From Bacilli bacterium (lineage in GTDB: Bacteria; Bacillota; Bacilli; RF39; UBA660): a stretch of DNA of 8,117 bases. The translations under genes and the position numbers were made by a program. The stretch is from positions 1-8,117 of the forward strand of contig JAFXSE010000050.1 of the NCBI GenBank assembly GCA_017525855.1, read 5' to 3'. This document shows, piece after piece, positions 1 through 7,883 of the stretch. The notes beneath the pieces are model-generated. The model was given only the letters and a program-made list of their open reading frames with translations, ran no database searches and was not told the DNA's origin. Within the stretch, counting starts at the first letter, position 1. Each line of letters begins with the position of its first letter.

Positions 1-113
1 AATATTTTATTTTTAAATAAAGCATTTGATCAAAATATATTATTTATTAATTTAATAATTTAAATAATTTAATTAAATACTTATTTCAAATATCATTTTT
101 ACAAATATTTAAA
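1..113. other. AT-rich 5' flank / leader of the giant gene
   Basis: This stretch is almost entirely A and T, with G or C at only a handful of positions. It contains no ATG in any + frame, so the first ATG of the transcript would be the one at 114. The gene's frame has an upstream stop (TAA, 48-50) and no start between it and 114, which fixes the 5' limit of the reading frame. Any promoter and 5' UTR must fit in these 113 bases if the contig end is close to the chromosome end. I cannot point to a convincing TATA box because the whole region is TATA-like. No C-rich telomere repeat is visible at position 1. Confidence 0.6.
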
Positions 114-200
114 ATGATGAAAGCCCTCAAGCTTTCCATTTATAATAAATTTGTAATATTTCTTTTATTTTCCCTTTTGTTTATCTCTATAAATTCAGCT
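114..200 (+). other. Signal peptide coding region (residues 1-29)
   Basis: The first 29 residues comprise a short polar N-region with lysines at 3, 6 and 12, then a hydrophobic core rich in Phe, Leu and Ile (about 13-26), then the small or polar residues N-S-A before an acidic Glu30. Cleavage after Ala29 is the most likely site, although Asn27 at -3 is not ideal and cleavage one residue earlier is possible. The mature module 1 begins directly after it, so no pro-region is apparent. Together with the C-terminal helix this sets a type I topology. Confidence 0.88.
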
Positions 201-3200
201 GAAATAATTGAAATAAAAAATACTCTTAATTCAGATTACAAATATGCTTCATTTTCTTCAGAGGCAACTACTTTGAATCATTTTTTCAAATATACAGTCA
301 CAAATATTCCCTCATCAAGAGTAGGAGCTTTTAGAATAGATTTTAATAATTTTAATCAGCTTTCCCTACAAAATCTAGTTTTTTGTACTTTTGTTGATGA
401 TTCTGCTACAGATACTGAATTAGAAGAAAAACTCAGGCAAACAACTGCAGAAGATACAACTTGTGTTGGGAGTTTTAATCAAAATGGTAAATTTGATGGT
501 ATCATAGAATATGATACTACAAAAAAAAAATTAGGTATTTATTTAGTGGCCAAAGGCGCAATATCATTCCAAGCATCAGTATATATCAGAACCACTGAAA
601 AATTTTTATCAGTTGGGGAACAACAAGTTAAAATAGAAGAATTATATTCTTTAATTCCATTCACTGTAGTAATTTCTGATTTCAGAGATTCAGCATCTAG
701 GATTTTATTTTATTCCTATACTAGGGAATTACAAATGTACTATGTAGAAGAGAGTACACCCTATCCAGAAAAATTATTTTCTGGAAATGTAATGTCTGTA
801 TATACTAATCCGAATATGGTACATCAAAAATATCATGACGCAAATTATATGGTTTTATTAACAAGAGATTTTTCTCAACAAGAGATAGTTTCAGAATTAT
901 TTAAATATGAAGTTAAACTGTTCCCTTCAAATTATTTATTAGATTATTATGTAAGTGATGACCCAAATGGCCGTTCAAAAAATAGTCCTTTATCAATTAA
1001 TATGACTGAATGTGGAACCCCATATTATGTAATTCTAAATTATAATAAACCAGAAAAACAAACCAGTTTATATATAGATCAAATTTATGGTAAAATTACA
1101 TCTCTTTCAGTTGCCCCCACTTTTACAAGTATAACTTGGGATGAAATGATTGAAGATGATATGAATGAAATTCAAGTATCTACTCGTAAATATGTTTTAC
1201 CAAAAGAATCTGAAACACATATGGATGTGTATAAAGTAGAATGTGAGATACCTATATTACTTAACTTTTACTATGTAGATGAAACAGCCTCTATACCAGA
1301 ATTAGATTATGGTCATGTTGCTATTGCTACTTTAAAATCTTATAAAAGTATTTCTTTACCTTTTGCCTCCGGAATTGCTTTACCAGAATTAACTATAGAA
1401 ATTTTCAATCCTACAAAATTACCTTTTGTTATTGTTGATGACGGACAAAATGAAAGAATTGTAAATAAAAATACTTTAATTAGAAGTATGCCATTTACTA
1501 CTAAAAACCCTATTGTTGTGAAAGAAAGGGGTGGGGATTCAGAGACCAGAGTTATAGTTAAAGTAGGATATAATACAGGAAGTTGGGAAACCCATACAGA
1601 AAATGTCCAATATAGTTCTAGATTAAATATGTATGTATTCAATTTCCCAAATGATGAAAAAAGACTAAATTATACTTTTGCTAATTTAATCACAAAAGGA
1701 ACTATTGACGGCGATAATGTAAAATATTGCTATGGAACGAATATTGGTAGTGCTATATTACCTTCAGCTGAAAATTGTTATCGTGTCTCCAAAGATAATA
1801 GTTATACTTTAAAATTCTTAAATCCATTTGTAATGCATAAAGATTATGATATTGATGAACCCTTAACTTATTATGTTTCCCTTAAACCCGTAGTTTTAAC
1901 TGAAAAAATTCAAATAGAGCCAGAACTTAATACTTATAGTACAAATGAAAGAAATATTGAAGGATATGGAAAAAAAATTATGATAGATACTACAGGGGGA
2001 GTCGATACAATTCTAACCGCTCCAGAAAAAAAAGACGTATCAATTTTCCTCCAAGTACAACAATGTGATAGTACCCAAATTACAATGAAAGTTATAAATG
2101 CTTATGATAATTCTAAAACTGTTGTAGAACAAACAACAATTTCTGCAAATACTAAAAACTTTTATAAAGTATTTACTAATATTTTACTAGAAAATCAAGT
2201 TCAATTAACTGGTAATTTTGGCACTAATGTTTTTGTTAAACATGCTGGGGTAAGAAATAATTATTCTCCTAATGTTAAATCAAGTCAATCTATTACTTTT
2301 AATCAAGAATTGAATCAAATAATAGTTGAAAGTCCTATAAATAATTATGAAAGAATGTTATATACTGTTTTAGTAAGTGAATCTGGTGGTTTAAGTTCAA
2401 AAGGAATTACTTTATGTTCATTTATTGATGGTTCTATTAATTTCTATAATAAAACACAAGAATCATATAGTGAAAAAACAACAATAACTATAAACTTCAG
2501 TAAAGTTGGATTAAAAGCTGGAGATAAATTTGAAGCTTTAGTTTATAGTGAACAACAATTAAATTCAAAAATGTCATTTTTAACAGAAATTATCACTGGT
2601 ACTGTTGGAGAAATAAAAATAGAATCTATAACAGAAATAAATACACAATATGATATAGATAGTGATTATGTTTATGCCAGAGGTACCGCTTCTGAATCTC
2701 AATTAACTTATTATTTCTCATATTTACCAACAACTACTTTTGATGTCCCAATAGGTGCATTTACTGTAGAATTAGATTCAGAAACTATTAATGGATTCTC
2801 AAGTGTTGATTGTGCTTTTGTTGATGAAAATGAAGATGCTATGAGTATGGTTGAGGCAGTTGAAGATATTATAGAATCAAGAAATCCCTATTGTATAGGA
2901 GGAAAAAGTACAATAAATGGAAAATTATATAAATATGTATTTAAATATTCATATACATCTGAACAAAAACCTAGAAAATTAGTTATAAAAATTTCAAATG
3001 GTCAATTTGCAGTAGGAGGTTTCACTGTTTTTTTAAGAAAAGGAGAAAATACTTATTTAGAACATACAAATTTTGAGGAACAAAAAGAATATGGTAGACA
3101 AGAAGAATATAAAAAAACAATAATGCCTTATATAGTAGATTTAGAACGAATTAGAGGAGAAGATTCAATAGATTATGTATCAAAGGTTCTTATTTATTCA

Positions 3201-6200
3201 CAACATTTAGAAATGCAAATGTATTATATAGATGAATCAGGACAAACAAATGCTCCAATTTTATTATTCACAGGAAACATAATGTTAGTATATACAAAGC
3301 CACAACTAGCAGAACAAAAATATCATGGAACAAAATTAGTACTTTTAAGCGAAAATATTAGTGGCCAAGAGCATTCATCTTTAGGAAATCAATATCGTTT
3401 CCATACAAAAATGTATAAATCTGATTCTCAAATAGAATATTTTGTTAGTAATAATCCTACAGGTAGAACTCTAAATTATCCCTTAAGTTTAGAAATGAAC
3501 ACATGTACGGAAACAAATAATAAATATTATTATATATTAAATTATAATAAAGCAGAAGAAGAAAGAATTCTTTATTTAGATATGGTCTTTGGAAGTATGA
3601 AAAGAGCAAGAATTGCCAACGAAATAAATGCAGAAAAATGGGATAGTTTAATCCAAAATAGTATGACAGATATAACTAATTACCAAATTTCTTTACCGAG
3701 TAAATCACAACATATTGACGTCGTTGAAATTGAATGTAATACTCCTTTATTAGCCAATGTATATTATAATTATGAAGGCCAAATATTTTCTGGCTTAAAA
3801 TTAGGAGATATTGCTGTAAAAAATTTAAAATCAAAAGAAAGTACATCAATTGGTTTAAATCAAGCTATGTCAGGTAATTTATATTATTCCATTTCATTAT
3901 TTAACCCAGTAGAAAATCCAGATATAATATTTAGATTTGGAAATAACGCTGTACATGAAGTTACTGAAAATGCTTTACAAATAGGTTGGCTACTAACTGT
4001 TCCAGAAAGTATATCAGTAATTAATAATGGTAATACAGCAACAAGATTCATTTTTAAAATAGGATATGGTGTAGAGTCACAATGGATCGATGAAAAAGAA
4101 AATATAGAAGGTAAATTATATTCCCAAGATAATAAATTTGTGTATAAATTCCCTCTCGGAGATAACAAAAAAAATTTCACTGATGTTGTAATTAATGTCA
4201 AACCTATGAAAAAAGGCTCAGAGGAAGAAGCTGAAAATATTAAATTCTGTTATAGTACAAGCATGGGTATGCCCATAGATGTCTCTTTAGAAAATTGCTT
4301 TAGAACAGGGGCTAATATTCCTTATTCTTTAACATTTATAAATCCTTTAATTTCTCCAAAAAATTATAAAACTTATGCAGATTATTATTATGTGACTTTA
4401 AGCCCTTATTATATTTCTGAATATATTTCTTTGGAAATTACCGAAAATAGATATGAGACAACTGAAAGAAATATTGAAGGTGTTGGAAATATTGTTAAAT
4501 TGGAAGAAGATAGAGAAAAAAGTACTATATTATCTATACCTGAAGTAATCACAAATACAAATATTTTATTACAAATGCAATTATGCCGTTCAACAACAAA
4601 TGATATTAATTATTTTATTAAAAACGCTTATACTCATGAGGAATTAGGTAGCTTCACTTTAAGAAAAGAAGATAAATTTTATACAAAGCCCATAAGTAAT
4701 AATTTGATGGAAACCGAAATTCAATTCATTGGTCAAATAAATGATACTATTTTTATAAAGCATATCGGACTTACTAACTACGAAATACATTTACAAGATT
4801 ATCATGCCTCTTTTGATGAAACTCAAAATATTGTCACTTTTGATAAACCTATATTAAATGAAGCTTTCAGAGTTACTGTTTTAGTCGGAAGAAAAGGTAG
4901 TTTTGATGATTATTCTCTATGTACATTTACTGAAAAAACAGAAAGTCAATATAAAAATCTAGCTGATTATGTCAATACATTTACTTCTGTTACAAGTAAT
5001 GTTATTATACATTATATAGATTTTAAATCTTTTAATTATAATGTAGGGGAAGAATTTGATTTACTTATATATGCTGTTCAAGTAAATAATGCCAAATTGG
5101 AAATTTTATACGATGTTATAAGTGGAAAAGTTGGAAAAGTTCAAGGAGTGGTAAAAATAGAAGGGACAATTACTGGTAAAAATGACTATATCACACAATT
5201 ATTTATAAAAAATACGACAAGTAATTACTTATCTTATTACTTTGGAAGAAGTCCAATTGGATATGTGGCAAGTTTAAAAATAAAACAAGAATCAGATGTA
5301 GAAGTTGGAATGAGAATAACTAAAGTAGGATGCACTTTTGTTTCTAATTCAGCGAGTGAAGAAGATATGATTAGAGAGGTAAATAATGCAGTAAATCAAG
5401 GTACAAGTGTATGTGTTGGAGAAGCTCAAAAAGATACAAATGGATACGATGCATTAATTAGTGCATATGATCTAAAAAGTGGAAGCGGTAAAAATAGATT
5501 GGTTATACAAGTTTTGTATGGATTAGGTGAAGAAGATACTATAAAAAATGAAGAATTTAGTGAAGAATCAATTTCACTTAATATTACTTTAAGAATAAAC
5601 GGTAAAAAGGTTGATACTCAAGATTATGGATATAATGAAGATGAAACGTTAACTTTAGTCCCATATGTATTAGATTTGCTTGAAATAAGAGGCCATACTG
5701 AAGATTATGTAAGTAAAGTATTACTTTTTTCTAATACTCGTGAAATGCAAATGTTTTATTTATCTAGTGGTGCTCCAAAGGAATTATTCTCTGGAAATAT
5801 AATGCTTGTCTATACGAATGAAGATGTTATTAATGAAAAATATTTTGGAGCAACTACTATGATTTTAATAACAGATTCTTTCACTGCAACTCAAAGAAAA
5901 TATTTAGGTGAACAATTCAGATTTAAAGCAAGCTTTTTCGATACCAAAAAATCAATTCAATATTATGTAAGTGCAAATCCAGATGGAAGACTTACAAATA
6001 ATCCCACAGCCATAGAAATGCTTTCCTGTGACCAACCTTATTATTACATATTAAATTACCACCAATTTGAAGGTGATAGAATTCTCCATATCGATAATAT
6101 TTTCGGGGAAGTTGATACAATGAAAATAGCTACCCAATTAAATGATAATAATTGGTACGACTTTATAAATAATATGGAACCATTCGAGGGTAATGAATAT

Positions 6201-7883
6201 TATATTAAAGAACAAACAAAATATCATATTGATGTTCTTGAAGTTACATGTAAAATACCTTTATTATTAAATATATATTATACTGATCCAGCCGCAACTA
6301 AAAAAACTAATTTAGACCAAGGAGATATTTCTATAATATCCTTATCTCCAGGTACCTCAGAAACTTTAACGTTTAAACTTGGCTTAGATGGTGAATTTAT
6401 TTTTAGTTTTAATGCTCAAAGAGACGATACTGATGGGCATAATCCAAATATTTTGGTTGAATTTGATGATGAAAATTTGTTAATAGATAAAAATGGAATT
6501 TTCACAAAATATTCAACATATATATATCCATTGATTACTGTTAGAAATAAAGAATTAACTGGACAAGTTAAAACTAAAATTATATTTAAACTTGGATATG
6601 CTATTGAAAAAAGTTTCACAAAAATTCAAAACGATATGTATAATCTCCAAACTATAGATAAACCAGCTAATTTATTCGCATATATATTTAGAAATGGTGA
6701 AGACAGATTGAATTATACAAAAGTTGACTTTACTGTGAGAACAACAACTGAAAATGTTAAATTTTGTTATTCTTCTAATTTAGGAGCTTTCATCGATCCT
6801 TCTTTGCAAAACTGTTATAGAGTAGGACTAACTAATCCTTATACCATATCCATATTAAATCCTTATGTTATGTATAAAAATTATTATACTGGGGAAGATG
6901 TTATAGATTATTATGTTTCTTTCAGAACTGAAAATATTAGTTTAAATATTACTATTGTTCCTAATCCTACTAAATATGCAACTCAAATGAGAAATTTAGA
7001 AGGAATACCAAATTCAGTTCAAATTACTGCATCAAAAGGAAATAGTACAATATTAACTACACCTACAAATAATAAAAAATATTTATTCGTTGAAATGTTA
7101 GTTTGTTCAGTTGATAAATCAGTGGGTTATGAATTTAAAAATGCCTATAATAATACATCATTAGGTGAAACAGGTACAATACAACCAAATTCCTTAATAT
7201 TTAGAAATGTGGAAAATTCAAACTTAGATACATTATTAGAATTTGACGATATTAATAAAAATGAACAAACAACTAAAGTTTTCGTTAAACATATTGGCCT
7301 TAATGAAAAATATCAACCAGTAGTTGGAGAATTAAAACTTACATTTGATAAATCAAGTAAAACATTTAAATTTGACTCACCTATTCCAGATGCAGAATTC
7401 AACTATACAATATACATCGATAAAAAAGGAAATTTAGTTTCCCAAGCATACACTTTATGTTCCTTTGCTGAAATGAACAAATTTGCACCTTATTCCAAAA
7501 CTTTCAATTCAAAAGATGAAAAAGTTTCTTTAAAAATTAATTTTGATGAAAGTGCATTAAAAGGTTATGATCATTTCGATGCTATTGTTTTAGCCAAAGA
7601 AATAAATAATGGTGAATTAATGATTTTATCTAATATACTAACATCACATACAGAAGATGAAAAAAGTTCTAGTAATATTGTTTTAGTTTCTGTTCTTGTT
7701 GGACTTGCAGTTATACTTATAATTGGAGGAATTGTCATATTCCTTTGTTTAAGAAAACTTAAAAATAGGCCTATGGAAAATGCTATTATTGCTAAGCCTA
7801 CTAATTTAGATGATATTCAAAATGCAAATAATGAGAAAATGCTTAGTATGGCTGAGAGTCAAGCTGTTGAAAAACAAGGATAA
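114..7883 (+). CDS. Giant type I transmembrane surface protein with three ~830-residue, eight-cysteine modules (unrecognised family)
   Basis: This is one uninterrupted frame of 2,589 codons. The start is the first ATG after an in-frame TAA (48-50). A second ATG follows at once (117), with A at -3 for both. The N-terminus is a classic signal peptide: Lys-containing start, hydrophobic core about residues 13-26, likely cleavage after Ala29. A single membrane helix (about 2522-2545) is followed by basic RKLKNR residues and a 44-residue tail, which predicts the bulk is extracellular or lumenal. The ectodomain is three diverged tandem modules (30-832, 833-1674, 1675-2512). Each has eight Cys: 91, 117, 300, 377, 539, 555, 651, 768 in copy 1; 900, 927, 1131, 1208, 1379, 1395, 1491, 1603 in copy 2; 1740, 1767, 1972, 2046, 2218, 2234, 2331, 2449 in copy 3. 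Many N-x-S/T sequons and alternating hydrophobic patterns suggest a glycosylated, beta-rich fold. I recognise no catalytic motif and no named domain. A role as a surface coat, adhesin or receptor is inference from topology. No introns are needed, and the stop is TAA. Confidence 0.93.
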   Translation: MMKALKLSIYNKFVIFLLFSLLFISINSAEIIEIKNTLNSDYKYASFSSEATTLNHFFKYTVTNIPSSRVGAFRIDFNNFNQLSLQNLVFCTFVDDSATDTELEEKLRQTTAEDTTCVGSFNQNGKFDGIIEYDTTKKKLGIYLVAKGAISFQASVYIRTTEKFLSVGEQQVKIEELYSLIPFTVVISDFRDSASRILFYSYTRELQMYYVEESTPYPEKLFSGNVMSVYTNPNMVHQKYHDANYMVLLTRDFSQQEIVSELFKYEVKLFPSNYLLDYYVSDDPNGRSKNSPLSINMTECGTPYYVILNYNKPEKQTSLYIDQIYGKITSLSVAPTFTSITWDEMIEDDMNEIQVSTRKYVLPKESETHMDVYKVECEIPILLNFYYVDETASIPELDYGHVAIATLKSYKSISLPFASGIALPELTIEIFNPTKLPFVIVDDGQNERIVNKNTLIRSMPFTTKNPIVVKERGGDSETRVIVKVGYNTGSWETHTENVQYSSRLNMYVFNFPNDEKRLNYTFANLITKGTIDGDNVKYCYGTNIGSAILPSAENCYRVSKDNSYTLKFLNPFVMHKDYDIDEPLTYYVSLKPVVLTEKIQIEPELNTYSTNERNIEGYGKKIMIDTTGGVDTILTAPEKKDVSIFLQVQQCDSTQITMKVINAYDNSKTVVEQTTISANTKNFYKVFTNILLENQVQLTGNFGTNVFVKHAGVRNNYSPNVKSSQSITFNQELNQIIVESPINNYERMLYTVLVSESGGLSSKGITLCSFIDGSINFYNKTQESYSEKTTITINFSKVGLKAGDKFEALVYSEQQLNSKMSFLTEIITGTVGEIKIESITEINTQYDIDSDYVYARGTASESQLTYYFSYLPTTTFDVPIGAFTVELDSETINGFSSVDCAFVDENEDAMSMVEAVEDIIESRNPYCIGGKSTINGKLYKYVFKYSYTSEQKPRKLVIKISNGQFAVGGFTVFLRKGENTYLEHTNFEEQKEYGRQEEYKKTIMPYIVDLERIRGEDSIDYVSKVLIYSQHLEMQMYYIDESGQTNAPILLFTGNIMLVYTKPQLAEQKYHGTKLVLLSENISGQEHSSLGNQYRFHTKMYKSDSQIEYFVSNNPTGRTLNYPLSLEMNTCTETNNKYYYILNYNKAEEERILYLDMVFGSMKRARIANEINAEKWDSLIQNSMTDITNYQISLPSKSQHIDVVEIECNTPLLANVYYNYEGQIFSGLKLGDIAVKNLKSKESTSIGLNQAMSGNLYYSISLFNPVENPDIIFRFGNNAVHEVTENALQIGWLLTVPESISVINNGNTATRFIFKIGYGVESQWIDEKENIEGKLYSQDNKFVYKFPLGDNKKNFTDVVINVKPMKKGSEEEAENIKFCYSTSMGMPIDVSLENCFRTGANIPYSLTFINPLISPKNYKTYADYYYVTLSPYYISEYISLEITENRYETTERNIEGVGNIVKLEEDREKSTILSIPEVITNTNILLQMQLCRSTTNDINYFIKNAYTHEELGSFTLRKEDKFYTKPISNNLMETEIQFIGQINDTIFIKHIGLTNYEIHLQDYHASFDETQNIVTFDKPILNEAFRVTVLVGRKGSFDDYSLCTFTEKTESQYKNLADYVNTFTSVTSNVIIHYIDFKSFNYNVGEEFDLLIYAVQVNNAKLEILYDVISGKVGKVQGVVKIEGTITGKNDYITQLFIKNTTSNYLSYYFGRSPIGYVASLKIKQESDVEVGMRITKVGCTFVSNSASEEDMIREVNNAVNQGTSVCVGEAQKDTNGYDALISAYDLKSGSGKNRLVIQVLYGLGEEDTIKNEEFSEESISLNITLRINGKKVDTQDYGYNEDETLTLVPYVLDLLEIRGHTEDYVSKVLLFSNTREMQMFYLSSGAPKELFSGNIMLVYTNEDVINEKYFGATTMILITDSFTATQRKYLGEQFRFKASFFDTKKSIQYYVSANPDGRLTNNPTAIEMLSCDQPYYYILNYHQFEGDRILHIDNIFGEVDTMKIATQLNDNNWYDFINNMEPFEGNEYYIKEQTKYHIDVLEVTCKIPLLLNIYYTDPAATKKTNLDQGDISIISLSPGTSETLTFKLGLDGEFIFSFNAQRDDTDGHNPNILVEFDDENLLIDKNGIFTKYSTYIYPLITVRNKELTGQVKTKIIFKLGYAIEKSFTKIQNDMYNLQTIDKPANLFAYIFRNGEDRLNYTKVDFTVRTTTENVKFCYSSNLGAFIDPSLQNCYRVGLTNPYTISILNPYVMYKNYYTGEDVIDYYVSFRTENISLNITIVPNPTKYATQMRNLEGIPNSVQITASKGNSTILTTPTNNKKYLFVEMLVCSVDKSVGYEFKNAYNNTSLGETGTIQPNSLIFRNVENSNLDTLLEFDDINKNEQTTKVFVKHIGLNEKYQPVVGELKLTFDKSSKTFKFDSPIPDAEFNYTIYIDKKGNLVSQAYTLCSFAEMNKFAPYSKTFNSKDEKVSLKINFDESALKGYDHFDAIVLAKEINNGELMILSNILTSHTEDEKSSSNIVLVSVLVGLAVILIIGGIVIFLCLRKLKNRPMENAIIAKPTNLDDIQNANNEKMLSMAESQAVEKQG
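201..2609 (+). repeat. Ectodomain module copy 1 (residues 30-832)
   Basis: First of three in-register protein repeats, defined by eye from shared motifs. Eight Cys lie at 91, 117, 300, 377, 539, 555, 651 and 768. Shared motifs in order are RELQMYY (204-210), LFSGNVM (221-227), YYVSDDPNGR (278-287), the HMDV block just before Cys377, the Cys539/Cys555 pair 16 apart, RNIEG (613-617) and FVKHAG (707-712). This copy is the shortest: the Cys2-Cys3 gap is 183 residues against 204-205 in the other two, and Cys4-Cys5 is 162 against 171-172. It lacks a 4-5 residue insertion before the QMYY motif that copies 2 and 3 share (their DYVSKVL segment). Confidence 0.88.
2610..5135 (+). repeat. Ectodomain module copy 2 (residues 833-1674)
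   Basis: Second module, joined to the first without a recognisable low-complexity linker. Eight Cys lie at 900, 927, 1131, 1208, 1379, 1395, 1491 and 1603. Motifs in order are LEMQMYY (1032-1038), LFTGNIM (1051-1057), YFVSNNPTGR (1109-1118), the HIDV block before Cys1208, the Cys1379/Cys1395 pair 16 apart, RNIEG (1452-1456) and FIKHIG (1547-1552). The cysteine period from copy 1 to copy 2 is 809 residues. It shares with copy 3 an IRG followed by DYVSKVL signature upstream of QMYY, absent from copy 1. Its Cys7-Cys8 gap (112) is the shortest of the three. Confidence 0.88.
5136..7649 (+). repeat. Ectodomain module copy 3 (residues 1675-2512)
   Basis: Third and membrane-proximal module. Eight Cys lie at 1740, 1767, 1972, 2046, 2218, 2234, 2331 and 2449. 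Motifs in order are REMQMFY (1876-1882), LFSGNIM (1891-1897), YYVSANPDGR (1950-1959), the HIDV block before Cys2046, the Cys2218/Cys2234 pair 16 apart, RNLEG (2293-2297) and FVKHIG (2390-2395). The cysteine period from copy 2 to copy 3 is 840 residues. The end of the module (a hydrophobic strand near 2500-2510) aligns with the joins that close copies 1 and 2. Only a short acidic and Ser-rich linker (about 2513-2520) separates it from the membrane helix. Confidence 0.88.
7674..7748 (+). other. Transmembrane helix (residues 2521-2545)
   Basis: About 24 consecutive hydrophobic or small residues (Ile, Val, Leu, Gly, Ala, Phe, one Ser) with no charge, flanked outside by acidic and Ser-rich sequence and inside by LRKLKNR. 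The positive-inside rule agrees with an extracellular N-terminus. A GG pair lies mid-helix, and Cys2545 sits at the inner membrane face, where S-acylation is possible but not shown. A GPI anchor is unlikely because a 44-residue charged tail follows the hydrophobic segment. Confidence 0.93.
7749..7880 (+). other. Cytoplasmic tail (residues 2546-2589)
   Basis: 44 residues after the membrane helix: a basic juxtamembrane patch, then a mixed polar stretch rich in Asn, Ala, Glu and Met, ending in EKQG. I see no kinase domain, no clear ITAM-like or NPxY motif and no C-terminal KKxx retrieval signal. The protein therefore probably signals, if at all, only through partners. Confidence 0.75.

Noticed and set aside
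1..113. Short palindromes (TTTAAATAA/TTAATTTAA-like) as a hairpin or inverted-repeat element
   Set aside because: Self-complementary A/T words arise constantly in near-pure A/T sequence. No long perfect stem was found.
521..530. Run of ten A bases inside the coding region, possible slippage or frameshift site
   Set aside because: The frame continues correctly through it (Thr then three Lys) and both sides match module 1. No alternative frame of interest opens there.
1340..1642. 100-codon antisense open frame
   Set aside because: It lies wholly inside the giant gene in antisense. Its translation shows no domain, and the + strand reading carries module motifs and a signal-to-membrane architecture. 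Treated as a composition shadow.
3884..4201. 105-codon antisense open frame
   Set aside because: Same reasoning: fully internal, antisense, no recognisable motif, and it overlaps a conserved stretch of module 2.
6416..6619. 67-codon antisense open frame
   Set aside because: Short, internal and antisense to module 3. It has a hydrophobic start but no supporting context such as flanking regulatory sequence.
114..7883. Bacterial or phage origin with a giant adhesin
   Set aside because: There is no Shine-Dalgarno sequence before the start, and the telomere-like end, AATAAA-rich trailer and type I membrane topology with a Cys-paired ectodomain all fit a eukaryote better.
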